A stretch of DNA of 64,000 bases from Rubrivivax sp. GTDB taxonomy: Bacteria > Pseudomonadota > Gammaproteobacteria > Burkholderiales > Burkholderiaceae_C. Position numbers and translations under genes: made by a program. Under the pieces are notes generated by a model, which worked only from the letters and a program-made list of their open reading frames with translations, had not been told where the DNA came from and did not search any database. Positions 8,837 through 18,063 of the stretch are shown piece by piece. Each line of letters begins with the position of its first letter. Position 1 is the first letter of the stretch. The stretch is from assembly GCA_021300575.1 (NCBI GenBank), contig JAJTDM010000015.1, positions 25,737 through 89,736 of the forward strand. Direction: 5' to 3'.

Positions 8837-10562
8837 GAGCAGCGCTGCAACCCCCGTGAATGGCGATGCGGGCCCTGCGGCCGCAACGCTGCAAGCCCTG
8901 ACGGAACGCTACTGGCAGTTTCTGCGCCACGAGTTCCCGCTGAACGCCCTCACGGCAGGGCAGCCGGCAGACGACCCCACGATGTTTCGCGAAGGCCCCG
9001 AGGACTTCGCCCGCCGGGCCGAGGCGGCACGTGGCTTGCACGCGGAACTCGGCGGCATCCCGCTGGCAGGCCTTTCGCAGCAGGACCGCATCACCCACCG
9101 CCTGTTGGAACGTGAACTCGCCGACTTGCAGGATTTGCACGCCACCGCCTCGCACCTGCGGCCCTGGCTGCTGCCGGCGGGGCCGGAATTCAACACACAG
9201 TACTTCGCCAACCTGACGCAACTGGCCGACATCGCAGAGGCACAGCGCTACCTGGAGCGCCTGGCCACGCTGCCAGCCTACTTCCGCGACGTGCAGGCCT
9301 GCCTGGACGAGGGCCTGGCACGCGGCATCCGCGCACCGAAGGCGGTGCTCGCGGCAGCCGCCGCCAACCTGCGGCAGGCCGCGCAAGGGGATGCAGCGCG
9401 CACGGCCTGGTGCGCACCCTTCGGGCGCTCGCCGCTGTCCGCACAGGCCCCGATGGTCAACCTCGCCCAGGAAGCCGAGCGCGTGGTGGGGCAGGAGATC
9501 CAGCCCACCTTGCAGGCCATGGCCGACCACCTGGAGCATCGCCTGCTGCCCACAGCACGGGACACCGTGTCCTGCACCGACGGGCCGCTGGGGGCCGAGT
9601 TCTACGCCTTCTGGGTGCGGCACTTCACCAACCTGCCCCTGGAGCCGGACGCCGTGCACGCGCTCGGGCTCGAGCAGGTGCGCCGGCTGGAAGATGAGAT
9701 GGCCGAGGTGGCCGCGCGGGCTGGCCATGGCGGCGACCTGGGCGGCTACCGGCGCTTCCTGAGCGAAGACCCGGCCTTCCGCGAGACCTCGGCTGCGCGG
9801 CTGCGCGAACGCGTGGAGTCCCTGGCCAAGCGCATCGACGGCAAGATTCCGGCGATCCTGGGCCACCTGCCCCGGGCCACCTACGGTGTGCAGTCCATTC
9901 CGGCAGCCGCCTCCGAGAAACTGCCCATCGCCTACGCCCAGCCCAACCCGGCCGACGGGTCCGCCGCGGGCACGTTCTGGATCAACGGCCTGCCCGACCG
10001 GGTGCCCACCTACGCGCTGGTGAGCGTCACCCTGCACGAGGCCTGGCCGGGCCACCTGATGCACATCGCGCTGATGCAGGAGATGATGGCATTGCCCATG
10101 TTCCGGCGGGCCAACTTCACCAAGTACGGCGCCTGCCTGGAGGGGTGGGCGATGTACTGCGAGACGCTCGGTCACGAACTGGGGCTGTACGAGACACCGC
10201 ACCAGCATTTCGGCCAGCTGGACATGGAGATGTGGCGCGCCTGCCGCCTGGTAGTGGACACCGGACTGCACGCTCGCGGCTGGAGCCGAGACCAGGCCGT
10301 GCGCTACATGGCCGAGCGGCTGGGCCTGTCGCGCACGGCCATCGAGGCCGAGGTCGACCGCTACATCGCCATGCCTGCCCAGGCACTGGCCTACCAGATC
10401 GGCGGCCTGAAGTTCCGCGAGTTGCGCCAGCGCGCCCAGTCCCGGCTGGGCGACCGGTTCAACCTGCGGCACTACCACGACCACCTGATGGCTGCGGGCG
10501 CCGTGACCCTGCCCGTGCTGGAGGAGGTGGTGGACCACTGGCTGGACCGCCATGCCGCTTGA
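8829..10562 (+). CDS. DUF885 family zinc metallopeptidase
   Basis: The 577-residue protein carries the DUF885 hallmark HEAWPGH at residues 403-409, a variant HExxxGH zinc site, followed by EGWAMYCE with Glu438 as the probable third ligand. The first 200 residues are helical and hydrophilic, and no signal peptide is evident. DUF885 proteins are related to M2/M3-type thermolysin-fold peptidases and are generally taken to be cytoplasmic metallopeptidases, with little biochemical work. A GGAAGG ribosome site lies inside the end of the M19 gene, and the two genes overlap by 8 nt; the 3' end overlaps the next gene by 11 nt. With M19 before it and M3 after it, a role in stepwise oligopeptide breakdown is a reasonable inference. 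Confidence 0.88.
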   Translation: MSESSAATPVNGDAGPAAATLQALTERYWQFLRHEFPLNALTAGQPADDPTMFREGPEDFARRAEAARGLHAELGGIPLAGLSQQDRITHRLLERELADLQDLHATASHLRPWLLPAGPEFNTQYFANLTQLADIAEAQRYLERLATLPAYFRDVQACLDEGLARGIRAPKAVLAAAAANLRQAAQGDAARTAWCAPFGRSPLSAQAPMVNLAQEAERVVGQEIQPTLQAMADHLEHRLLPTARDTVSCTDGPLGAEFYAFWVRHFTNLPLEPDAVHALGLEQVRRLEDEMAEVAARAGHGGDLGGYRRFLSEDPAFRETSAARLRERVESLAKRIDGKIPAILGHLPRATYGVQSIPAAASEKLPIAYAQPNPADGSAAGTFWINGLPDRVPTYALVSVTLHEAWPGHLMHIALMQEMMALPMFRRANFTKYGACLEGWAMYCETLGHELGLYETPHQHFGQLDMEMWRACRLVVDTGLHARGWSRDQAVRYMAERLGLSRTAIEAEVDRYIAMPAQALAYQIGGLKFRELRQRAQSRLGDRFNLRHYHDHLMAAGAVTLPVLEEVVDHWLDRHAA

Positions 10563-11319
10563 CTCCGCCACCGGCGTCTTCTTCGAGATGCACGGGCCGT
10601 CCACGGGCCGGCCTCTGATGATCACCCTGCCGCTGATGGCGAGCTTTGGCGAGATCTTCGGCGACGACCTCGCACCGGTGCTGACCGGCTACCTGGACCG
10701 CCTGACGGATCGCTACCGCATGCTGCTGGTGGACTACCCGTCCATCGGACGCAGCCGCGACATCGCACCCGCAGAACTCACGGCCGACCGCGTCTGCGCC
10801 GACCTGCTGGGCGTGGCGCGCTTCGCCGGCTTCGATCGCTTTGCGTACTGGGGCTATTCCTGGGGCGGCAACGTCGGCCTGCAGCTGGCCACGCGCACCG
10901 ACCGGCTCACCGCGCTGGTGGTGGGCGGCTGGCCGGCGCTGGGCGGGCCCTACGCCGAGCTGCTGCAGGCCGCGCAGCGCAAGCTGCCCAACCCCGAGCC
11001 CTCGTCGCTGAAGGTCTTGCGCAGCCCGGCACAGTATGCGCAGTGGATCCACTACGGCCAGAGCATTGAGGGCTGGCCCGAGCGCGAGGCCGTGTCGCGC
11101 ATCGCCTGCCCGCGCCTGAACGTCTTCGGCAGCGAGGGCGATCTGGTGGAGGCCGGCATTCCGGTGCCGATCGCCTCCCGCATCCGCGAGCACCGCGGTG
11201 AACTCCTGGCCCTGGGTTGGCGCGTGCATGAGATCGGCGGACACAGCCACGCCCTGTGCATGCAGCCCGAGGTGGCCGTGCCGCCTGTACGCGCGTTTCT
11301 CGACGAGGTCTTGCCTTGA
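10552..11319 (+). CDS. Alpha/beta hydrolase
   Basis: A 255-residue alpha/beta hydrolase. The nucleophile elbow is GYSWGG, about residue 103, preceded by LLVDYPSIGRSRD, the usual strand with GxGxS-type loop. NVFGSEGDLVEAG is the acid region, and GGHSHALCMQPE near residue 230 carries the catalytic His. The family includes esterases, amidases and prolyl iminopeptidases; a peptidase role is suggested only by the neighbours. No signal peptide is present. The ATG overlaps the DUF885 stop by 11 nt, and the stop TGA overlaps the probable TTG start of the M3 gene, so it sits in the middle of a coupled operon. Confidence 0.87.
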   Translation: MPLDSATGVFFEMHGPSTGRPLMITLPLMASFGEIFGDDLAPVLTGYLDRLTDRYRMLLVDYPSIGRSRDIAPAELTADRVCADLLGVARFAGFDRFAYWGYSWGGNVGLQLATRTDRLTALVVGGWPALGGPYAELLQAAQRKLPNPEPSSLKVLRSPAQYAQWIHYGQSIEGWPEREAVSRIACPRLNVFGSEGDLVEAGIPVPIASRIREHRGELLALGWRVHEIGGHSHALCMQPEVAVPPVRAFLDEVLP

Positions 11320-13454
11320 GCGCCCAAGATTCCTGCCCTGCCCTGTCGCCCGACGCCCAGGCCCTGCAGGCACCCTGGCCCGGCCCCTGCGGCGGCCTGC
11401 CGCCCTACGACCGCGCCACGCCCGCTGCGCTGGCAGAGGCCTTGCCGCAGGCCGTGGCCGAGCGCCGCCGTGCGGTGCGTGCCATCGCCGACAACGCCGA
11501 GCCGCCCACCTTCATCAACACTGTGGCTGCGCTGGAGAGCAGCGCGCGCGAGCTGCGTGACTTGCATGCGCTGGCCATGTCCGTGGCCACCACCGCCAGC
11601 TTGGGCGACATGCCGGCCGTGGCGCAGCGCCTGGCACCGCTGGTGCCGGCGCTGGAGATGGAGATCGCGCACGACCGCGCGCTGTTCGCGCGTGTCCAGG
11701 CCGTCTGGCATTCGCGGCTCACTGCCGGGCTGGACGCCGATCAGCGTCGTCTGGTGGAGGTGCTGCACCGCCGACTGCTGCGTGCAGGCGCGGCGCTGGG
11801 TGACGCCGAGCAGGCGCAACTGAAGGCCATCGACGCACGTATCGCGGTGCTGCAGTCGCGCTTCAACCAGAACCTGTTGGCTGAACAAAGCGAGCAGGCA
11901 ACCTGGTTCACCGACGCGGCCGATCTCGAGGGTCTGTCCAACGCGCAGCGCGAGGCCGCAGCTGCCGTGGCCCACGCCCGAGGCCGCGCCGGCGCCTGGG
12001 CCATCCCCAACCAGCGCCCGGCAGTGTGGCCCTTTCTGCAGCACGCCAAGCGGCGCGCCAGCCGCGAGGCCGTGTGGCGGCTGTGGGCCGGCCGCGGTGG
12101 CCACGACGGGCCCCACGACAACCGGCCGCTCATCGCCGAGATGCTGCAGTTGCGGGGTGAACGAGCCCGGCTGCTGGGTGCCACCAGCCACGCACACTGG
12201 GTGCTGGCCGACCGCATGGCGGGCACACCCGAGAGAGCCCTGGCCCTGATGCACAAGACCTGGGAGCCGGTGCTCGCAGCCACGCAGCGCCAGGTGGCCG
12301 ACTACCAGACCCTGGCCGATGCCGAGGCCGACGCTGCCGGCCAGCCGCGATACGCGCTCGCCCCCTGGGACCGCCTCTACCTGGCCGAGCGGCTGCGCCG
12401 CCAACGCTTCGAGGTCGACGGCGAGCAGTTGAAACAGTACCTGCCGCTGGAGCGCATGCTCGAAGCCCTGTTCTGGGCCGCCGGCCGTGTGCACGGGCTG
12501 GCCTTCGCAGCCCTGCCAGAAGCGCCGGTGCTGCACCCGAGCGTGCGGGTGTTCGAGGTCCGCCGCGATGACGAAGCGATCGGCGTGCTGTACCTGGACC
12601 TGTTCCAGCGCCCCGGCAAGATGCACGGCTCGCACCAGCACCGCCTGCGCGCGGCCGAGAACTTTCAGGGCCGCGTGCTGCCCATCTCCAGCATCGTCTC
12701 TGGCGTCCCGGCACCGCAGGAGGGCCAGCCGGCGCTGCTTCACTGGGAGTACGCCAACGTGCTGTTCCACGAGTTCGGGCACGCGCTGCACATGCTGCTG
12801 GATGGCACCCGTTATCCCTCACTCGGCAGCCTGGCCGTGGCCTGGGACCTGGTGGAACTGCCCTCGCTGCTCAACGAGTACTGGCTGCGCGACCGCGAAC
12901 TGCTGCACCGCTTCGCCCGCCACCACGCCACCGGCGAGCCCATGCCCGACGCGATGCTGGACCGTCTGGAAGCCAGCCTGCAGCACGACCGTATCTTCAG
13001 CGTGAACCTGGACTACCTGGGCGCGGCCATCGTGGACATGGAACTGCACCTGCTGGCCGACGGCAGCGGCCGCGACATCGACGCGGTGGCCGTGGAGCAG
13101 GGCACGTTGCAGGCACTGGGCATGCCGGCTTGCTGGGACCTGGTGCTCTACGCCACCCACAGCGTTCACTGCTTTGCCGGGGCCTACGACGCCGGCTTGT
13201 ACTCGTACCTTTGGTCCGACGTCATGGCCGCCGACGTGGCAGAGCAGTTCCTGCACTCGGCAGGTGGGCTGTACGACGCACCCACCGCGAAAGCCTGGCA
13301 CGACCAGGTGCTCAGCGTCGGCCACTCGGTACCTGCCGGTGCGGCCTTCCAGGCCCTCAGGGGAAGAGACACGGACCCAACGGCACTGATGCGGAGGTTC
13401 GGCCTTGCGCCGGCGCGTTCAGCGCGCGGGGAAGGAACAACAGGGACCCCCTAA
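11316..13454 (+). CDS. M3 family oligopeptidase (oligopeptidase A/thimet-like)
   Basis: I place the start at the TTG at 11316, which overlaps the previous stop as TTGA and has a GAGG ribosome site 9 nt upstream; the ATG at 11256 would overlap the hydrolase by 64 nt. This gives 712 residues, normal for PrlC-type enzymes. The zinc motif HEFGHALH begins at residue 485 and is followed by VAWDLVELPSLLNEYW, which supplies the Glu ligand. The long helical N-terminal half is typical of M3 peptidases, which trap peptides of about 5-20 residues in a deep channel. No signal peptide, so cytoplasmic. It closes the set M19, DUF885, alpha/beta hydrolase, M3, and probably makes the first cuts on imported oligopeptides. 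Confidence 0.92.
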   Translation: MSAQDSCPALSPDAQALQAPWPGPCGGLPPYDRATPAALAEALPQAVAERRRAVRAIADNAEPPTFINTVAALESSARELRDLHALAMSVATTASLGDMPAVAQRLAPLVPALEMEIAHDRALFARVQAVWHSRLTAGLDADQRRLVEVLHRRLLRAGAALGDAEQAQLKAIDARIAVLQSRFNQNLLAEQSEQATWFTDAADLEGLSNAQREAAAAVAHARGRAGAWAIPNQRPAVWPFLQHAKRRASREAVWRLWAGRGGHDGPHDNRPLIAEMLQLRGERARLLGATSHAHWVLADRMAGTPERALALMHKTWEPVLAATQRQVADYQTLADAEADAAGQPRYALAPWDRLYLAERLRRQRFEVDGEQLKQYLPLERMLEALFWAAGRVHGLAFAALPEAPVLHPSVRVFEVRRDDEAIGVLYLDLFQRPGKMHGSHQHRLRAAENFQGRVLPISSIVSGVPAPQEGQPALLHWEYANVLFHEFGHALHMLLDGTRYPSLGSLAVAWDLVELPSLLNEYWLRDRELLHRFARHHATGEPMPDAMLDRLEASLQHDRIFSVNLDYLGAAIVDMELHLLADGSGRDIDAVAVEQGTLQALGMPACWDLVLYATHSVHCFAGAYDAGLYSYLWSDVMAADVAEQFLHSAGGLYDAPTAKAWHDQVLSVGHSVPAGAAFQALRGRDTDPTALMRRFGLAPARSARGEGTTGTP

Positions 13455-13563
13455 AGACAGGTCTCTGTCAGGAGGAGACCATGCCGCGCTCAGCCTGTCG
13501 CCAACGGCGTGCTCAGGAGTAACCGAGCGTTCATCAGCTCGTCCGAGCATGGCTTGTAAGTTC

Positions 13564-14037
13564 TCAGCCCTGCACCGGCAGTGCCGTCTCGTACTTCACC
13601 TCTCGCAGCACCACGCTGCTCCTCACGCTGGCCACACCGCTCTGGCGGAAAAGCCGCTCCTGAAGGAAGCGGTCGTAGGCCTTCATGTCGGCCACGACCA
13701 CCTTGATGAGGTAGTCGCTCTCGCCCGTGGTGCTGGCGCACTCCATGATCTCGGGGCAGGTGGCCACCATGCGCTCGAAGGCCTCCACCGCCCCCTCGCT
13801 GTGGCGCGTCAGGGTGACGTGGGCCAGCACGCAGATGTTCAAGCCCAGTTTCTCGCGGTCCACCAGGGTCACCCGGGCGCGCAGCACGCCAGATTCCTGC
13901 AGCGCCTTCAGCCGCCGCCACACGGGCGTGGGCGACAGGCCCACGGCCTCGGCCAGTTGCTGCACCGACAGCGTGGCGTCGCGCTGCAGGCAATCGATGA
14001 TCCGGCGCGTGGTCTTGTCCAGCACGATTGAGCCCAT
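13564..14037 (-). CDS. Lrp/AsnC family transcriptional regulator
   Basis: The 157-residue protein has the standard two-part layout: an N-terminal winged helix (LDKTTRRIIDCLQRDATLSV, then QQLAEAVGLSPTPVWRRLKA with the recognition helix) and a C-terminal RAM ligand-binding domain (HVTLTRHSEG, CPEIMECASTTGESDYLIKV). Lrp-type regulators sense amino acids. The gene is divergent from the indolepyruvate ferredoxin oxidoreductase gene across 97 nt, so it most likely controls that gene and itself in response to an aromatic or branched-chain amino acid. The GAAAGAGAGA ribosome site supports the ATG at 14037. The 109 nt between its stop and the M3 stop hold a short dyad (GACAG-N4-CTGTC near 13456-13469) without a T-run. 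Confidence 0.94.
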   Translation of the reverse strand: MGSIVLDKTTRRIIDCLQRDATLSVQQLAEAVGLSPTPVWRRLKALQESGVLRARVTLVDREKLGLNICVLAHVTLTRHSEGAVEAFERMVATCPEIMECASTTGESDYLIKVVVADMKAYDRFLQERLFRQSGVASVRSSVVLREVKYETALPVQG

Positions 14038-14134
14038 TGATCTCTCTTTCGTAGAACGAATGTGCTCAATCTTAGGGTGAACACGAGCATGAACGGTGAT
14101 GTACGTCCTCAGTCCCTCGCCCTAGCATGGCCGG
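14038..14134. promoter_or_regulatory. Divergent promoter region, Lrp-type regulator and indolepyruvate oxidoreductase
   Basis: These 97 nt separate the two divergent starts. They include an imperfect dyad-like stretch with GTGCTCAATCTTAG and GTGAACACGAGCATG around 14060-14092, a plausible site for the Lrp-type protein, but I cannot define half-sites with confidence. The CCTAGCATGG stretch before the oxidoreductase start may hold a -10-like element. Confidence 0.4.
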
Positions 14135-17100
14135 ATGGACCAAACCACCCTGCGCCCCTACGAACTGTCGGACAACCTGCGCGCCGGCTCGGGCACGGTG
14201 TGGCTCACCGGCACCCAGGCCCTGGTGAGGCTCATGCTCATGCAGCGCCAGCGCGACGCTGCCGCAGGGCTGCGCACCGGCGGCTTCGTCAGCGGCTACC
14301 GGGGCAGCCCGCTGGGCATGGTGGACCAGCAGATGTGGAAGGCCCGGCCGCTGCTGGAGGCCGCGGGCGTGCAGTTCCTTCCCGCCATCAACGAGGACTT
14401 GGCGGCCACCGCCTGCCTGGGCACGCAGCGCGTGGCGCTGGACCCGGCACGGCGCGTGGACGGGGTCTTTGCCCTCTGGTACGGCAAGGGCCCGGGGGTA
14501 GACCGGGCCGGTGACGCGCTCAAGCACGGCCACGTCTTCGGTGCCAGCCCGCTGGGCGGCGTCCTTGCGATCTGCGGCGACGACCATGGCTGCGTGTCCT
14601 CCTCCATGCCGCACCAGAGCGACCTGGCGCTGGCGCACTTCGGCATGCCGGTGCTGCACCCGGCCAATGTGGCGGAGTACCTGGAGTTCGGCTTGTACGG
14701 CTGGGCGCTGTCGCGTTACTCGGGCGCCTGGGTGGGCTTCAAGGCGATCAGCGAGGTGGTGGAGTCGGGCATGACGGTGGACCTGGATGCGGTGCCTATC
14801 GACTTCGCCCTGCCCGTGCCGCCCGAGGTCTTCAGCCCCACCCAGGACCTGCACGTGCGCAGCGTGGACCTGCCCTCGCTCGCACTGGAATCACGCGCGG
14901 CCGAGAAGCTGGACGCGGTGCGCGCCTTTGCGCGCTTCAACGCGGTCGACAAGCACGTGGTCGTGAGCCCGCGCGCCACGCTGGGCATCGTCACCGTGGG
15001 CAAGGCGCACTTCGACTTCATGGAGGTGCTGCGCCGGCTCGATCTGGACCCCAACGCGCTGGCCGCTGCCGGCGTGCGCGTCTACAAGGTCGGCCTGGTG
15101 TGGCCGCTGGAGCCCACGCGCATCGTGGAGTTCGCCCAAGGCTTGCAGGACATCCTCGTCATCGAGGAGAAGGCACCGGTGGTGGAGCGGCAGATGAAGG
15201 AGCTGCTCTACGCCCTGCCCGACGGCCAGCGGCCCCGCATCGCCGGCAAGACCACGCCCGAGGGCGCGCCGCTGCTCTCGGCGCTGGGCGAATTGCGCCC
15301 CTCGCGCATCATGGCGGTGGTGGCCGACTGGCTGGCACGCCTGAACCCGGCGCTCGACCGGCGCCACCGGGTGGTGGACTTCACCATGCCCACCCTGCTG
15401 AGCAACGCGGCTGACGCCGTGCGGCGCCAGCCCTACTTCTGTTCGGGCTGCCCGCACAACACCAGCACCCGGGTGCCCGAAGGCTCTCGTGCGCTGGCCG
15501 GCATCGGCTGCCACTTCATGGCCAGCTGGATGGAGCGCCACACCGAGGGCCTGATCCAGATGGGGGCCGAGGGTGTGGACTGGGTGGCCGCCTCGCGCTT
15601 CACCGACGCGCCGCACGTCTTCCAGAACCTGGGTGACGGCACCTACTTCCACAGCGGGCTGCTGGCCATCCGCCAGGCCATCGCCGCCGGCGCGCGCATG
15701 ACCTACAAGATCCTCTACAACGACGCGGTGGCCATGACGGGCGGTCAGCCCGTGGACGGCCAGCTCTCGGTGGCCGAGATCGCGCGCCAGGTGCAGGCAG
15801 AAGGCGCCCAGCGCGTGGCCATCGTCTCCGACGACATCGCGCCCCACCAGGCCAGGGCGCTGGACTTCCCTGCCGGCACCACTTTCCACGACCGGGCCGA
15901 GCTCGACGCCGTGCAGCGCGAATTGCGCGAGTGCCAGGGCGTCACCTTGCTGATCTACGACCAGACCTGCGCAGCCGAGAAGCGCCGCCGGCGCAAGAAG
16001 GGGCAACTCTCCGACCCCCCGCGCCGCGTCTTCATCAACCCCGCAGTGTGCGAGGGCTGCGGCGACTGCGGCGTGCAGAGCAACTGCCTGTCCATCGTGC
16101 CGCTGGACACCGATTGGGGCCGCAAGCGCGCCATCGAGCAGAGCTCGTGCAACAAGGACTTCAGCTGCATCAACGGCTTCTGCCCGAGCTTTGTCACGCT
16201 GGAGGGTGCAGAACTGGCCCGGCCGGCCGCGCGCCGCTGGAGCGAGCAGGACCTGGCGCGCGAGGTCACCGCCCTGCCCTCTCCCGCGCCCTGGACCTGG
16301 AGCGGGCCCTTCGACATGCTGGTCACCGGCGTGGGGGGCACAGGCGTGGTGACGGTGGGGGCACTGGTCACCATGGCCGCACACCTGGAGGGCCACCAGG
16401 CCTCGGTGCTGGACTTCATGGGCTTTGCGCAGAAGGGCGGCTCGGTGCTGTCCTTCGTGCGCCTCGCGCCCACGGCCGACCTGCTGAACCAGGTGCGCAT
16501 CGACACGCAGCAGGCCGACCTGTTGCTGGCATGCGACCTGGTGGTGGGAGCGAGCGCCGACGCCCTGGGCACGGTCAAGCACAGCCGCACGCAGATCATC
16601 GCCAACCGGCATGAACTGGTCACCGCCGCCTTCGTGCGCCAGCCCGAGGCCTCGGTGCAGGCCCCCGGACTCATGGCCAAGCTGCAGCACGCCGCGGGCG
16701 CGGACCGGGTGCGCACGCTGGACGCCCAGGCCATCGCCGAGGCCTTGTTGGGCGACACGTTGTCTGCCAACGTCGTGATGCTCGGTGCGGCCTGGCAGGC
16801 AGGCCTGGTACCGGTCAGTTTGGCAGCGCTGGAGCGCGCCATCGAGCTCAACGCTGTGTCGGTGAAGCAGAACCTGCAGGCCCTGGCGCTCGGGCGGCTG
16901 GCGCTGTCCGCGCCACGAGCGCTGCAGCACTTGGCGGGCGAAGAGAAGCCCACCATGGACCTGGATGCGCTGGACGGGCCGCAAGGCCTGATCGCGCGGC
17001 GCCGGCGCTTCCTCGTCGACTACCAGAACGAAGCCCTGGCTCGGCGCTACGAGACCCTGGTGCAGCAGGTGCGTGCGGCCGAGGAGGCGCTGGGAGGCGA

Positions 17101-17680
17101 GGCGGCGCGCCAGCTCGACCTGACTCGGGCGGTGGCCCGGCAGTACGCACGACTGCTGGCGGTGAAGGACGAGTACGAGGTGGCGCGCCTGCACCTCGAC
17201 CCAGCCTTCGACGTGGCCCTGCGCCAGCAGTTCGGACGTTGGGACCGCATCGTCCACCACCTGGCGCCGCCCCTGCTGTCACGGCCCGGGCCTGAGGGCC
17301 GCCCGCGCAAGAGGCCTTTCGGCCCCTGGGTGCGGGTGGCCTTTCGGGTGCTGGCGCGGATGAAGGGCCTGCGCGGCACGCCGCTGGACCCCTTCGGCCA
17401 CACCGAAGAGCGGCGCCTGGAGCGCAAGCTGGCCCGTGATTACGAAGAGCTGGTCGAAAAGCAGCTGCTGCCCGCCCTCAAGGCCGACAACCTGGCGCTG
17501 GCCGTGCGCCTGGCCGAGGTGGTTCAGCAGGTTCGCGGCTTCGGCCCGGTGAAGCACGCTAACTTGGCCAAAGCGCGGTCAGAGTGGCATGACCTGCTAG
17601 AGGCTTGGCAGGGCCGGGCAGGCAAGCCCGTGGTCTCCACGCCGCTGGAACGCCTGGTCATCCCGCTTCGGGTGATCTGA
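14135..17680 (+). CDS. Fused indolepyruvate ferredoxin oxidoreductase (IorA plus IorB in one chain)
   Basis: This 1181-residue protein joins the parts of the 2-ketoacid ferredoxin oxidoreductase. The N-terminal pyrimidine-binding domain contains GGFVSGYRGSPLGMVDQQMW. The TPP-binding domain follows (GIGCHFMASWMER, then GDGTYFHSGLLAI and ILYNDAVAMTGGQP). A Cys cluster follows (CEGCGDCGVQSNC starting at residue 639, then CNKDFSCINGFCPSF). A gamma-type domain starts near 729 (VTGVGGTGVVTVGALV), followed by a C-terminal extension seen in fused proteobacterial versions. The enzyme oxidatively decarboxylates aryl pyruvates from aromatic amino acid transamination to aryl-acetyl-CoA, reducing ferredoxin, in the cytoplasm. 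Its divergent Lrp-type neighbour fits amino-acid-responsive control. No transaminase is adjacent. Confidence 0.95.
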   Translation: MDQTTLRPYELSDNLRAGSGTVWLTGTQALVRLMLMQRQRDAAAGLRTGGFVSGYRGSPLGMVDQQMWKARPLLEAAGVQFLPAINEDLAATACLGTQRVALDPARRVDGVFALWYGKGPGVDRAGDALKHGHVFGASPLGGVLAICGDDHGCVSSSMPHQSDLALAHFGMPVLHPANVAEYLEFGLYGWALSRYSGAWVGFKAISEVVESGMTVDLDAVPIDFALPVPPEVFSPTQDLHVRSVDLPSLALESRAAEKLDAVRAFARFNAVDKHVVVSPRATLGIVTVGKAHFDFMEVLRRLDLDPNALAAAGVRVYKVGLVWPLEPTRIVEFAQGLQDILVIEEKAPVVERQMKELLYALPDGQRPRIAGKTTPEGAPLLSALGELRPSRIMAVVADWLARLNPALDRRHRVVDFTMPTLLSNAADAVRRQPYFCSGCPHNTSTRVPEGSRALAGIGCHFMASWMERHTEGLIQMGAEGVDWVAASRFTDAPHVFQNLGDGTYFHSGLLAIRQAIAAGARMTYKILYNDAVAMTGGQPVDGQLSVAEIARQVQAEGAQRVAIVSDDIAPHQARALDFPAGTTFHDRAELDAVQRELRECQGVTLLIYDQTCAAEKRRRRKKGQLSDPPRRVFINPAVCEGCGDCGVQSNCLSIVPLDTDWGRKRAIEQSSCNKDFSCINGFCPSFVTLEGAELARPAARRWSEQDLAREVTALPSPAPWTWSGPFDMLVTGVGGTGVVTVGALVTMAAHLEGHQASVLDFMGFAQKGGSVLSFVRLAPTADLLNQVRIDTQQADLLLACDLVVGASADALGTVKHSRTQIIANRHELVTAAFVRQPEASVQAPGLMAKLQHAAGADRVRTLDAQAIAEALLGDTLSANVVMLGAAWQAGLVPVSLAALERAIELNAVSVKQNLQALALGRLALSAPRALQHLAGEEKPTMDLDALDGPQGLIARRRRFLVDYQNEALARRYETLVQQVRAAEEALGGEAARQLDLTRAVARQYARLLAVKDEYEVARLHLDPAFDVALRQQFGRWDRIVHHLAPPLLSRPGPEGRPRKRPFGPWVRVAFRVLARMKGLRGTPLDPFGHTEERRLERKLARDYEELVEKQLLPALKADNLALAVRLAEVVQQVRGFGPVKHANLAKARSEWHDLLEAWQGRAGKPVVSTPLERLVIPLRVI

Positions 17681-17727
17681 GTGCCAAAGGAGCCGTCACG
17701 GTCACTGCCAGTTCAGCCAACCGCCGC

Positions 17728-18063
17728 CTACGGCGTGACCAACTTGAGACCGAGGATGCCAGCCGCGATCAGCGCGATGCACACGATCCGAGCCGCCGTC
17801 GCTGGTTCGGCAAACAGAACCATGCCCGCCACGGCCACGCCGACGGCGCCGATGCCGGTCCACACGGCATAGGCCGTGCCCACGGGCAGGCTGCGCAGTG
17901 CCAGACCCAGCAACCAGAAGCTGGCCCACGCCGCCACAAAGGTGAGCACCGTATAGGGCAGCCGCGTGAAGCCTTCCGAGGCCTTCATGCTCAAGGCCCA
18001 GACGGTTTCGAGAAGGCCCGCCGCAAGCAGGAACAGCCAGGCCTTGGTGTCGACCGGGGTCAT
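17728..18063 (-). CDS. gdx: Small multidrug resistance protein, Gdx (SugE) type guanidinium exporter
   Basis: The 111-residue protein has four hydrophobic segments and the highly conserved block SLPVGTAYAVWTGIGAVG (about residues 58-75), the signature of the Gdx/SugE branch rather than the EmrE drug-export branch. AGLLETVWALSMK near the N-terminus holds the membrane Glu (residue 19) essential in SMR transporters. Gdx proteins exchange guanidinium for protons as antiparallel dimers. The ATG at 18063 overlaps the stop of the upstream GPH carrier as ATGA, so it is the last gene of the TonB/CocE operon. No guanidine riboswitch can sit directly before it, since coding sequence abuts the start. Export of guanidinium or a small cationic product of the operon is inferred. 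Confidence 0.88.
   Translation of the reverse strand: MTPVDTKAWLFLLAAGLLETVWALSMKASEGFTRLPYTVLTFVAAWASFWLLGLALRSLPVGTAYAVWTGIGAVGVAVAGMVLFAEPATAARIVCIALIAAGILGLKLVTP

Noticed and set aside
8517..10625. 702-codon minus-strand open frame
   Set aside because: Antisense to the DUF885 gene; low-complexity His/Gly/Arg composition and no recognisable domain, while the plus strand has HEAWPGH and EGW motifs.
13456..13469. Short dyad GACAG-N4-CTGTC after the M3 gene as a terminator
   Set aside because: The stem is only 5 bp and no T-run follows on either strand, so intrinsic termination is not supported.
14891..17260. 789-codon minus-strand open frame
   Set aside because: Shadow of the indolepyruvate oxidoreductase gene; long open antisense frames are expected at this GC content.
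17728..18063. Guanidine riboswitch controlling the Gdx-like gene
   Set aside because: The start codon overlaps the preceding coding sequence, leaving no untranslated leader, and I saw no ykkC-like motif before the operon.
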